This document shows positions 4,878-10,875 of a stretch of DNA of 11,800 bases, piece by piece (position 1 is the first letter of the stretch; each line of letters opens with the position of its first letter). The stretch is from an uncultured Actinomyces sp. (lineage in GTDB: Bacteria > Actinomycetota > Actinomycetes > Actinomycetales > Actinomycetaceae). The stretch is from positions 1 through 11,800 of the forward strand of contig CAJZDJ010000066.1 of assembly GCA_915063485.1 (NCBI GenBank). Direction: 5' to 3'. The notes under the pieces were generated by a model. The model worked only from the letters and a program-made list of their open reading frames with translations. It was not told the DNA's origin and made no database searches. The position numbers and the translations under genes were made by a program.

Positions 4878-5993
4878 ATGTACACCATCACCATCCTCGG
4901 CGCCGGCGCCATGGGCAGCGCACTAACCCGCCCCCTAATCGACACCGGCTGGCAAGTACGCCTCTGGGGCACCTGGCTAGACGACCACCTACTCGACGCC
5001 ATCGAAAACGGCCAACCCCACCCACGCATCAACGCCACCATCGACCCCCGTGTACAAACCTACCGCTCAAACCAACTACAAGAGGCCCTCGACGGCGCCG
5101 ACGTAGCCGTCATGGCCGTAGCCAGCCACGCAGTCAACGCCATAACCGAACTCGCCCTACCCCAAATCACCAAAACCAAAGCCCTCTGGCTCAGCGCCAA
5201 AGGCTTCAACGTAGCCCCCAACGGCCAAATCCAACTCCTACCCGACGCCATCCGCGCCCAAGCCCAAACCGCCGGCCTCCAACTACCCCCAATCATGGCC
5301 ATCGCCGGCCCCGTAAAAGCCAACGAATGCGCCCAAGGCCTACCCACCGCCACCATCTTCGCCTGCACAGACCAAGACCAAGCCCAACACTGGGCCGCCA
5401 ACACCAACAGCGGCAACTACGCCCCCACCTACAGCCAAGACGAAATCGGCGTAGAACTCTGCGCAGCCATGAAAAACGTCTACGCCATCGCCCTAGGCAT
5501 CGCCGACGGCCTAGAAACCGCCACCAAAATACCCCACCACAACCTCAAAGCCGCCGCCTTCACCCAAGCCACCAAAGAAATGAGCCAACTATGCGCCAAC
5601 CTAGGCGGCCAAACTGACACCCCCTACGGCCTCGCCGGCATCGGTGACCTAGAAGTCACCGGCCTATCAGGACGCAACAAAATCTACGGCACCCGCCTAG
5701 GCCAAGGCCAAAGCGCCCCCCAAGCCTACAAAGAAATGCAAGACCTGGAACAAACCGTCGAAGGCGTAAGCGCAGCAGCGCTCGCGGTTAGGTTGGTGGC
5801 GCAGTTTAACGATCCGCTGCTAACCCAGCAGCTGCCCCTGCTGCACGCGGTGGCGCAGATTTTGGCTGCTGAGCAGACCCTAGATGTTGAGGCCATCATC
5901 TCCCAGGCGGTTTTGCCGCAGCCAGCCGCGCCGATAGCGGATATGGTGCGTATTTACGGCCAAGATAGCGGCGCTGATCAGCCTAAGTTTTAG
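4878..5993 (+). CDS. gpsA: NAD(P)-dependent glycerol-3-phosphate dehydrogenase, paralog 2
   Basis: This 371-residue protein is a clear paralog of the enzyme encoded at 3570. It keeps GAGAMGSALTRPL (8-20), the lysine of SAKGF (K108), GPVKANEC (144-151), the catalytic lysine in AMKN (K199), GIGDLEVT (254-261) and R266. All key residues seen in paralog 1 are present, so it should be active. The C-terminus is about 25 residues longer (rich in Pro and Ala, ending DQPKF). AAAGGAG (4867-4873) lies 4 nt before the ATG. The gene is compositionally split: in codons 1-292 all 24 Gln codons are CAA, while after about codon 300 (position 5778) 8 of 9 are CAG and G/T endings dominate. The junction falls just after the conserved TVEG motif, so a mosaic origin is possible. 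Confidence 0.88.
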   Translation: MYTITILGAGAMGSALTRPLIDTGWQVRLWGTWLDDHLLDAIENGQPHPRINATIDPRVQTYRSNQLQEALDGADVAVMAVASHAVNAITELALPQITKTKALWLSAKGFNVAPNGQIQLLPDAIRAQAQTAGLQLPPIMAIAGPVKANECAQGLPTATIFACTDQDQAQHWAANTNSGNYAPTYSQDEIGVELCAAMKNVYAIALGIADGLETATKIPHHNLKAAAFTQATKEMSQLCANLGGQTDTPYGLAGIGDLEVTGLSGRNKIYGTRLGQGQSAPQAYKEMQDLEQTVEGVSAAALAVRLVAQFNDPLLTQQLPLLHAVAQILAAEQTLDVEAIISQAVLPQPAAPIADMVRIYGQDSGADQPKF

Positions 5994-6002
5994 CCGGCGC
6001 GG

Positions 6003-6098
6003 CCGGTTTGCCTGGTTTAACCGGTTATGTCCGGTTTAGCCGGTTGAGTCTGGTTGCGGCTGGTTGTGCCCGGTTTGCGTCCGGTTTGCGGCCAGTTG
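6003..6098 (+). repeat. Ten CCGGTT-like motifs at about 10-bp spacing
   Basis: Copies of (C)(C/T)GGTT(T/G/A) begin at 6003, 6012, 6021, 6031, 6040, 6050, 6060, 6070, 6081 and 6092 (the last as CCAGTTG). The steps are 9 to 11 bp, mean about 9.9, close to one helical turn. They sit between the gpsA stop and the start of the TauE-type gene. The steps are not multiples of three, so this is not a repeated peptide; phased binding sites or a decayed minisatellite are the options. Confidence 0.75.
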
Positions 6099-6126
6099 CG
6101 CCAGCCACCGCTAAAACTGGGAGCGC

Positions 6127-6132
6127 TAGGCT
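6127..6132 (+). promoter_or_regulatory. Possible -10 element (TAGGCT), leaderless start of the TauE-type gene
   Basis: TAGGCT lies exactly 7 nt before the ATG at 6140, so transcription would begin at or next to the start codon. There is no good ribosome site. The same hexamer sits at 6-7 nt before two other starts in this window (7842 minus, 7920 plus). No convincing -35 box is seen. Confidence 0.35.
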
Positions 6133-6139
6133 AGTAGCC

Positions 6140-6964
6140 ATGATCCTGACAGCTTTAGCAGTTGGCGCGCTTATCGGCCTGGTAGTGGGGGCACTGGGAG
6201 CTGGGGGAGGGATCCTATCGGTGCCGGCGCTGATCTATCTGCTCGGTGTTGCGCCCCATGAGGCCACCAGCGCCTCCCTGGTGATTGTGCTGTTTACTGC
6301 CCTGGCGGCGTTGGGCGGGCGCATCGGTAAAAACACTATCTGCTACCAGATCGCTTTAGTGTTTGCGGCTTTGGCGATTGCTGGCACCTGGCTGGGTTCA
6401 CTGGCTAACCAGGCGGTGAGCGCAGATTTATTGATGTACGCCTTCGCTCTGCTGCTGGCCTGTGTGGGGCTGGTGATGTTGCGCCGCGCCTATGTCTCTA
6501 GCGACGACGGCGCAGCTGCGGCTGATGACGCGGATGGCACTGGCTCGACGCCAGCCCTGAGGGCGGTTTCAGCAATGGGGGAGGTTACCTCAATTGGGGC
6601 TGTGCCGCTGTGGCGGGTGGCTTTGGTGGCCACCATAACCGGTGCACTTACCGGATTTTTTGGGGTGGGCGGCGGCTTTGCGATAGTGCCGGCACTGACT
6701 TTAGTGCTGCATTTACCCATTAAACGCGCCGCCTCCACCTCACTGCTAATCATGACGATTACGGCGGTGGTGGCGTTAGTGGCCAGAGCGCAAACCTCCC
6801 TAAACGTAGATTTAGGGGTGATTGGTGCGTTTACTGTGGCCTCAATGCTTGGCTCAGTAGCTGGAGCGCCGCTGACACGTAAAGTAAGCAGCCAAAAACT
6901 TACCGCCAGCTTCGCAGTGCTGCTGCTCGCCGTCGCCGTGGCCACCTTGGTGGGCCAAAGCTAG
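6140..6964 (+). CDS. TauE/SafE (DUF81) family membrane transporter
   Basis: Members of this family are inner-membrane permeases linked to export or import of sulfite, sulfoacetate, taurine and related organosulfur anions. The 274 residues are highly hydrophobic with about eight membrane segments and show the family's internal duplication: GAGGGILSVPAL (20-31) followed by the ATSASL motif, and GVGGGFAIVPAL (175-186) followed by ASTSLL. An acidic, Ala-rich cytoplasmic-type loop at about 118-135 separates the halves. The frame is open upstream to about 6008 through the CCGGTT array, but that extension is low in coding character. ATG 6140 begins directly with a membrane helix and is chosen. Substrate unknown. 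The gene ends 2 nt from the converging HAD phosphatase gene. Confidence 0.85.
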   Translation: MILTALAVGALIGLVVGALGAGGGILSVPALIYLLGVAPHEATSASLVIVLFTALAALGGRIGKNTICYQIALVFAALAIAGTWLGSLANQAVSADLLMYAFALLLACVGLVMLRRAYVSSDDGAAAADDADGTGSTPALRAVSAMGEVTSIGAVPLWRVALVATITGALTGFFGVGGGFAIVPALTLVLHLPIKRAASTSLLIMTITAVVALVARAQTSLNVDLGVIGAFTVASMLGSVAGAPLTRKVSSQKLTASFAVLLLAVAVATLVGQS

Positions 6965-6966
6965 TT

Positions 6967-7842
6967 TCAGGCAATAGCCCCCGCGTAACGCAGGGCATTA
7001 GCCAGGCCGTCGTCGTGAATGTCAGTGCTAATCCAGTCAGCAGCAGCCTTAGCTGCAGCGGTGCCGTTACCCATGCAAATACCTAGGCCGGCAGCTTCAA
7101 GTACCTCTAGGTCATTGCTGGAGTCGCCGATAGCTACCACCTGGTCGATACCAACCCCCAGGTATTTAGCTGCCGCCAACATGCCGCTGGCTTTAGTGTT
7201 GCCTTTAAGCACAATCTCGCCGCCGCGCGAGCCATTGCCAGGGTCGTAGGAGCCGTCCACTACCTCAAAGTAGTCACCCCAACGCTCACGCATATCATCT
7301 AGCGTGACGGGGCTGGTGGCGGCCAAAGTGAAGGTCACCTTGTTAGGGTCGCTGGGTAGCCCCGGCTGCACATAGGGAAGTACCTGGCGAATGTAGGCCT
7401 GCCAGTTACCGCCGTGAGAGGCCGGCTGCTTTTCCCAGTCATGGTTATCTTCGCCGCGTGCAGCCGCTAGCACCTGCTCCTCGGTAGCAAACCCGAATAC
7501 CTTCCAGGCGCCGTCGGAGGCATTAACTTTATCGGGGGACTGCCACACATAAGTACCCTGGGACTCTTCCAAATACTTACTTACCTGCGGCACCAACTCA
7601 CTAGGCACACGGTTATCAACCACCACATGTTCGCCAATTTTCACGTAGCTGCCGTTAGCCGCAACAATGCCGGAAAAACCCAGGTCCCACAAGAAATCAT
7701 AAACTTCAGGCAGAGAACGGCCAGTGCACAGCATTAGGGTGTGACCGTTGGCTTTAGCCTGAGCCAGGGCTGTGCGTGCAGAGTCGGGGACTAACTGGTT
7801 GTTATCGACTACAGTTCCATCTACATCGCACAAAATCAGCAT
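6967..7842 (-). CDS. Cof-type HAD-IIB phosphatase
   Basis: Cytoplasmic phosphatases of this group dephosphorylate sugar phosphates, FMN, PLP and similar small molecules. The 291 residues show motif I DVDGT (D6 nucleophile, D8 acid/base), motif II CTGRS (T40), a type IIB cap from about 80 to 205, motif III lysine in VLKGNTK (K213 or K217), and motif IV GDSSND (239-244, D240 and D244 for magnesium), followed by GICMGNG. This is the complete Cof layout at the usual length. Ribosome binding looks weak; a TAGGCT lies 7 nt upstream of the ATG on its own strand, so the transcript may be leaderless. It diverges from the aldo/keto reductase gene across 77 nt. The exact substrate cannot be read from sequence. 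Confidence 0.9.
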   Translation of the reverse strand: MLILCDVDGTVVDNNQLVPDSARTALAQAKANGHTLMLCTGRSLPEVYDFLWDLGFSGIVAANGSYVKIGEHVVVDNRVPSELVPQVSKYLEESQGTYVWQSPDKVNASDGAWKVFGFATEEQVLAAARGEDNHDWEKQPASHGGNWQAYIRQVLPYVQPGLPSDPNKVTFTLAATSPVTLDDMRERWGDYFEVVDGSYDPGNGSRGGEIVLKGNTKASGMLAAAKYLGVGIDQVVAIGDSSNDLEVLEAAGLGICMGNGTAAAKAAADWISTDIHDDGLANALRYAGAIA

Positions 7843-7849
7843 GGCACTT

Positions 7850-7855
7850 AGCCTA
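7850..7855 (-). promoter_or_regulatory. Possible -10 element (TAGGCT on minus strand) of the Cof-type gene
   Basis: Read on the minus strand this is TAGGCT, 7 nt before the ATG at 7842. The -35 region is poor. Supported mainly by the recurrence of the same hexamer and spacing at other starts. Confidence 0.35.
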
Positions 7856-7883
7856 TCTTGACTCTTTGCCGCAAACCTAGGTC

Positions 7884-7913
7884 TTAACAGCAGTAAGGCT
7901 TACTAACTAGGCT
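7884..7913 (+). promoter_or_regulatory. Promoter of the aldo/keto reductase gene (TTAACA-18-TAGGCT)
   Basis: TTAACA (7884-7889) matches TTGACA at 5 of 6 positions and is 18 nt from TAGGCT (7908-7913), which is 6 nt before the ATG at 7920. Transcription should start at or next to the ATG, giving a leaderless mRNA; consistently, only a weak TAGG-like ribosome site exists. Confidence 0.55.
7892..7904 (+). promoter_or_regulatory. Palindrome AGTAAG-G-CTTACT in the promoter spacer (candidate operator)
   Basis: A perfect 6-1-6 inverted repeat sits between the -35 and -10 boxes of the reductase promoter, where a bound dimer would block or reshape RNA polymerase contact. It lies in the shared divergent region, so it could also affect the minus-strand phosphatase gene. 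Confidence 0.45.
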
Positions 7914-7919
7914 TAATAC

Positions 7920-8762
7920 ATGCTGGAAGTAGAACTAAACAACCATACATTCATGCCCCAAGTTGGCTTTGGTACCTACAAAGTCACCCCTGAACAAGCC
8001 AGTGACGCGGTGTATACAGCCATCAGCTACGGCTACCGCCACATCGACACCGCCCAGCTTTACTTCAACGAGGCTGAAGTAGGCAAAGGCATTGGCAAGG
8101 CTATCGCTGACGGGCTAGTTAACCGCGAGCAGCTATACGTAACCACCAAGCTAAACAACAACAACCACGCTCCCGCTGATGTTGAGCGTTCCTTCGATGA
8201 GTCTCTAGCCAAGCTGGGCTGCGACTATGTGGACCTATTCCTAGTGCACTGGCCCATGCCTAACCGCGCAGACCTGGACATGGTGGCCACCTGGAAGGCT
8301 ATTACCAAGCTGCTTGATGATGGCCGTTTGCGCTCAATTGGGGTGTCAAACTTCCTGCCTGAGCATATTGAGCACATCAGCCAGGCCACCGGAGTAATGC
8401 CGGTTAACAACCAGATTGAGCTACACCCGCAGTTCATGAACCGCCCCAGCGCCGACTACTGCCGCCAGCATAGCATTGCGGTAACCGCGTGGTCGCCGCT
8501 GGCGCGGGGGCGCGTCTTTGATACCCCGCAGGTCACTACGGTGGCCCAGCAGCTGGGAGTAACCCCCGCCCAGGCGGTGCTGCGCTGGCATATTCAGCTT
8601 GGCAATGTGGTTATCCCCAAGTCGGTTACTCCGGCGCGGATTGCTGCCAACTTGGATATTGACAGCTTTGAGCTAAGCAGCCAGCAGATGGAACTGATCT
8701 CTTCACTGGATCAGGGTGAGGCAGGCCGTAGCGGCAAACACCCCGATTATGACTGGCTCTAA
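7920..8762 (+). CDS. Aldo/keto reductase (2,5-diketo-D-gluconate reductase-like)
   Basis: These are cytoplasmic monomeric NADPH-dependent oxidoreductases that reduce aldehydes, alpha-keto aldehydes and keto sugars. The 280 residues form a complete barrel with the catalytic tetrad D43 (in HIDTAQLY), Y48, K77 (in TTKLNN) and H110 (in LVHWP). Other signatures are GVSNF, NNQIELHPQ, and IPKSVTPARI for binding the 2'-phosphate of NADPH. The C-terminus ends soon after the last helix, as in AKR5-type enzymes. The gene is single, with a terminator-like hairpin 22 nt after the stop and its own promoter in the divergent region. Motifs place it nearest diketogluconate or methylglyoxal reductases, but substrate calls within this family are unreliable. 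Confidence 0.92.
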   Translation: MLEVELNNHTFMPQVGFGTYKVTPEQASDAVYTAISYGYRHIDTAQLYFNEAEVGKGIGKAIADGLVNREQLYVTTKLNNNNHAPADVERSFDESLAKLGCDYVDLFLVHWPMPNRADLDMVATWKAITKLLDDGRLRSIGVSNFLPEHIEHISQATGVMPVNNQIELHPQFMNRPSADYCRQHSIAVTAWSPLARGRVFDTPQVTTVAQQLGVTPAQAVLRWHIQLGNVVIPKSVTPARIAANLDIDSFELSSQQMELISSLDQGEAGRSGKHPDYDWL

Positions 8763-8784
8763 AAATCAGTCAGAAAACTACAAG

Positions 8785-8799
8785 TGAAGCGCGGCTTCA
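8785..8799 (+). terminator. Hairpin terminator candidate after the aldo/keto reductase
   Basis: TGAAGC (8785-8790), loop GCG, GCTTCA (8794-8799), extendable by a G-U and an A-U pair, followed by the short T-rich TTGTT. A compact stem directly downstream of a monocistronic gene. Confidence 0.5.
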
Positions 8800-8852
8800 T
8801 TGTTAGGATGAAACAAAAACTCTGGTACGTTATCTCACTATGTGAACAGGGG

Positions 8853-8889
8853 GTGACGTAAGCAGAATACGCGCTTAGCTTATTAGCTA
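8853..8889 (+). promoter_or_regulatory. Promoter candidate for the NSS transporter operon with a palindrome over the -10
   Basis: GTGACG (8853-8858, 4 of 6 to TTGACA) lies 17 nt from TAGCTT (8876-8881, TANNNT). TAGCT-TATT-AGCTA (8876-8889) is an inverted repeat covering the -10. Initiation near 8888 would place the downstream 10-bp hairpin at the very 5' end of the mRNA. Confidence 0.35.
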
Positions 8890-8891
8890 CT

Positions 8892-8923
8892 AGGTCGCAC
8901 CGACGCATCCGCTGGTGCGACCT
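8892..8923 (+). promoter_or_regulatory. Strong 10-bp hairpin in the transporter leader
   Basis: AGGTCGCACC (8892-8901) pairs perfectly with GGTGCGACCT (8914-8923) around a 12-nt loop. It is followed by TTCTGTG rather than a T tract, so a terminator is not obvious. Position 35 nt before the transporter ATG suggests a 5' UTR element: attenuator, 5' stabiliser or protein site. I could not match it to a known methionine riboswitch class by eye. Confidence 0.55.
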
Positions 8924-8958
8924 TCTGTGTATCTATCGGCATGAAAGACAGGTAGCTA

Positions 8959-10596
8959 ATGTCTTCGAACTCCGGCAAGAGCCCGGCACGCGAGCAGTGG
9001 GGTAGCCAGTTTGGTTTCCTCATGGCCGCCATCGGCTCTGCAATCGGTCTTGGTAACATCTGGCGTTTCCCCGGCGTGACCTACTCTAACGGTGGCGGCG
9101 CCTTCATGATTCCCTATGTGGTAGCGCTGCTAACCGCCGGTGTTCCCTTCCTACTGCTCGACTATGCTGTCGGCCACCGCTACCGTGGATCCTCCCCGGC
9201 AGTATTCCGTCGCATGTCCAAGCGCTGGGAATGGCTGGGCTGGTGGCACGTAGTGGTCTGCTTCGTCATCATGACCTACTACGCCGTAATTATCGGCTGG
9301 TCCCTGCGTTACACCTTCTACTCGGTTAACACCGCCTGGGCCCAGGACAAAGATGGTGCCAAGGACTTCTTCTTCAACAAGTTCCTGCACCTGTCTGGCA
9401 CGGTTGGCTACAACTCTAGTCCGGTGTGGAACGTGGTTATTCCCCTGGTAGTGGTGTGGGCCATCGTTATTGCTGTTATCGGTAAGGGCGTAGCCGGCGG
9501 TGTTGAACGAGCTAACAAGGTCTTCTTGCCCCTGCTGGTGCTGCTGTTCGTAGTGCTGGTAGTGCGAGCCCTGTTCCTGCCCGGCGCAGTAGATGGCCTT
9601 AACGCCCTGTGGACCCCCAGCTTCGATTCCCTGGGTGAGCCCAAGGTGTGGGTTGCGGCTTACTCGCAGATCTTCTACTCGCTCTCCATTGGTTTCGGCA
9701 TCATGCTGACCTACGCTTCCTACCTGCCCAAGAAGACCAACCTGGTGGGCACCGGTCTGGTGGCTGCATTTGCGAACTCCTCCTTCGAGGTGCTGGCTGG
9801 TTTCGGTGTATTTGGTACCCTGGGCTTCATGGCCCACCAGCAGGGTGTAGGTGTTGACAAGCTGGAGGGCCTGACCGGTATCTCCCTGTCCTTCATTACC
9901 TTCCCCACCATTATTAACGAAATGCCTGGTGGAGCCCTGTTTGGTATCCTGTTCTTCCTTTCGTTGACCCTGGCCGGTATCACCTCGCTGATCTCTCTGC
10001 TGCAGGTGGTAGGCGCGGCTGCTGCTGAAAAGATGGGTACCACCCCGCTTAAGGCCGCCCTGGTTGTGGGTATCCCCGCTGCTGTAGTTTCCGTGTTCGT
10101 TTTCGGTACCACCTCGGGTGTTTACTCTCTCGACGTCGTCGACGCCTACATCAACCAGGTCGGTGTGCTCAGCTCGGCCATTATCATGTCGGCAGTCACC
10201 GGTGTAATCCTGCGCAAGCTGCCTATGCTGCGTAAGCACCTGAACAAGGTCTCTGACACCAAGTTCGTGGGCCAGTGGTGGATTGTTATTGTGGGCGCGG
10301 CTCTGCCGATCCTGCTGGCCTACATGATGGGTGACACTGTCTTGGGTTACATCGAAAATGGCTATAATCCCAAGGACTACTCGCGTGGCTTTGAAGGTAT
10401 TTTCGGTTGGGGCATGCTGGCGGTATCCGTAGTGGCCACCATTGCACTGACTTGGGCTCCGTGGCGCACCAATGTGGACAGCTTCGTCGCTCAGGATGAA
10501 GAAGGCACCGAATACAGCCACGCGGGTGTGCCCGCCCCGGCTAAAAAGAAGGAAGTTACTTCCGACGCCGAAGCTGCTTCTAGCGCCCAGGCCTAA
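8959..10596 (+). CDS. metP: Sodium-dependent NSS family amino acid transporter, MetP-like
   Basis: The neurotransmitter:sodium symporter family imports amino acids with sodium. The 545 residues carry the diagnostic TM1 motif GSAIGLGNIWRFP (26-38), which builds the sodium and substrate sites, an IFYSLSIGFG-type TM6 (about 238-247) with the YASY motif just after (252-255), and about 11-12 membrane segments, ending in a hydrophilic tail rich in Ala, Glu and Lys (about 505-545). The partner gene 18 nt downstream encodes a short membrane subunit, the arrangement of MetP-MetS, the methionine (and alanine) uptake system described in Corynebacterium glutamicum. The ATG has AGG (8950-8952) 6 nt upstream. 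A four-codon frame (ATG 8941 to TAG 8955) sits directly ahead. Codons favour C and G endings, unlike the gpsA block, which suggests good expression. Methionine as substrate is inferred from the pair, not proven. Confidence 0.85.
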   Translation: MSSNSGKSPAREQWGSQFGFLMAAIGSAIGLGNIWRFPGVTYSNGGGAFMIPYVVALLTAGVPFLLLDYAVGHRYRGSSPAVFRRMSKRWEWLGWWHVVVCFVIMTYYAVIIGWSLRYTFYSVNTAWAQDKDGAKDFFFNKFLHLSGTVGYNSSPVWNVVIPLVVVWAIVIAVIGKGVAGGVERANKVFLPLLVLLFVVLVVRALFLPGAVDGLNALWTPSFDSLGEPKVWVAAYSQIFYSLSIGFGIMLTYASYLPKKTNLVGTGLVAAFANSSFEVLAGFGVFGTLGFMAHQQGVGVDKLEGLTGISLSFITFPTIINEMPGGALFGILFFLSLTLAGITSLISLLQVVGAAAAEKMGTTPLKAALVVGIPAAVVSVFVFGTTSGVYSLDVVDAYINQVGVLSSAIIMSAVTGVILRKLPMLRKHLNKVSDTKFVGQWWIVIVGAALPILLAYMMGDTVLGYIENGYNPKDYSRGFEGIFGWGMLAVSVVATIALTWAPWRTNVDSFVAQDEEGTEYSHAGVPAPAKKKEVTSDAEAASSAQA

Positions 10597-10614
10597 CAGA
10601 TAAGGAAAGAAGCA

Positions 10615-10761
10615 ATGAACACTTCAGCAATCGCTTTGATGCTTTTCTCCGTAGTGGTTATCTGGGGCGGTCTGATCGCCGCAACGGTGGCGCTAGTGCG
10701 CAAGAACCGTGCGGAGGCAGCTGAAACTGTCGCTCAGGTACTGTCCAGCGAGCAGGAATAG
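10615..10761 (+). CDS. metS: MetS-like small subunit of the amino acid importer, 48 residues
   Basis: This short gene encodes one N-terminal membrane helix (about residues 5-28, with VVIWGGLIAATVAL) followed by a basic RKNR and an acidic, Ala-rich cytoplasmic tail. That is the layout of the small subunit family (MetS type) that accompanies NSS importers in actinobacteria; in C. glutamicum MetS is needed together with MetP for methionine uptake. A strong ribosome site AAGGAAAG (10602-10609) lies 5 nt before the ATG, and the gene begins 18 nt after the transporter stop, so the two form an operon that ends at the hairpin 10774-10805. The assignment rests on size, topology and position. Confidence 0.8.
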   Translation: MNTSAIALMLFSVVVIWGGLIAATVALVRKNRAEAAETVAQVLSSEQE

Positions 10762-10773
10762 CTCCACCACACG

Positions 10774-10805
10774 CTTAGCTTTAGGCTCTTTTGAGCAAGG
10801 CTAAG
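10774..10805 (+). terminator. Terminator hairpin after the transporter operon
   Basis: CTTAGC (10774-10779) pairs with GCTAAG (10800-10805) and GCTC (10785-10788) with GAGC (10793-10796) around a TTTT loop; the TTT/AAG in between also pairs except for a 2-nt bulge, giving about 13 bp. It begins 12 nt after the small-subunit stop. No T tract follows. Confidence 0.6.
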
Positions 10806-10839
10806 ACTGAGATTTGCGCCAAGGGTGGTTAACACCTCT

Positions 10840-10868
10840 TTGGTAACTGAGGGTGGGCACGTAAGAAT
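10840..10868 (+). promoter_or_regulatory. Promoter of the second HAD gene (TTGGTA-17-AAGAAT)
   Basis: TTGGTA (10840-10845) and AAGAAT (10863-10868) are 17 nt apart, and the -10 ends 7 nt before the ATG at 10876, predicting a leaderless or nearly leaderless mRNA. Only a short AGG precedes the ATG. Confidence 0.45.
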
Positions 10869-10875
10869 AGGTTCT

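Noticed and set aside
5327..5617. An Arg/His/Pro-rich open frame inside gpsA paralog 2 (and a similar one at 4016-4216 in paralog 1)
   Set aside because: Both lie in the same shifted frame of homologous genes and arise from the A/C-ending codon bias; the products are unnatural-looking repeats of Arg, His and Pro.
6008..6139. N-terminal extension of the TauE-type protein through the CCGGTT array
   Set aside because: The extension has no ribosome site and no signal peptide or membrane logic, and the repeat spacing is not a multiple of three; ATG 6140 starts directly at a membrane helix.
8888..8958. A known SAM or methionine riboswitch before the MetP-like gene
   Set aside because: The stretch after the proposed start is only about 70 nt with one simple hairpin; I see no SAM-class core or junction by eye.
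9151..10521. A 456-codon open frame on the minus strand, antisense to the NSS transporter
   Set aside because: Its product is a low-complexity hydrophilic chain rich in Gly, His, Gln and Asn with no domain, and it is fully explained by the codon pattern of the transporter on the other strand.
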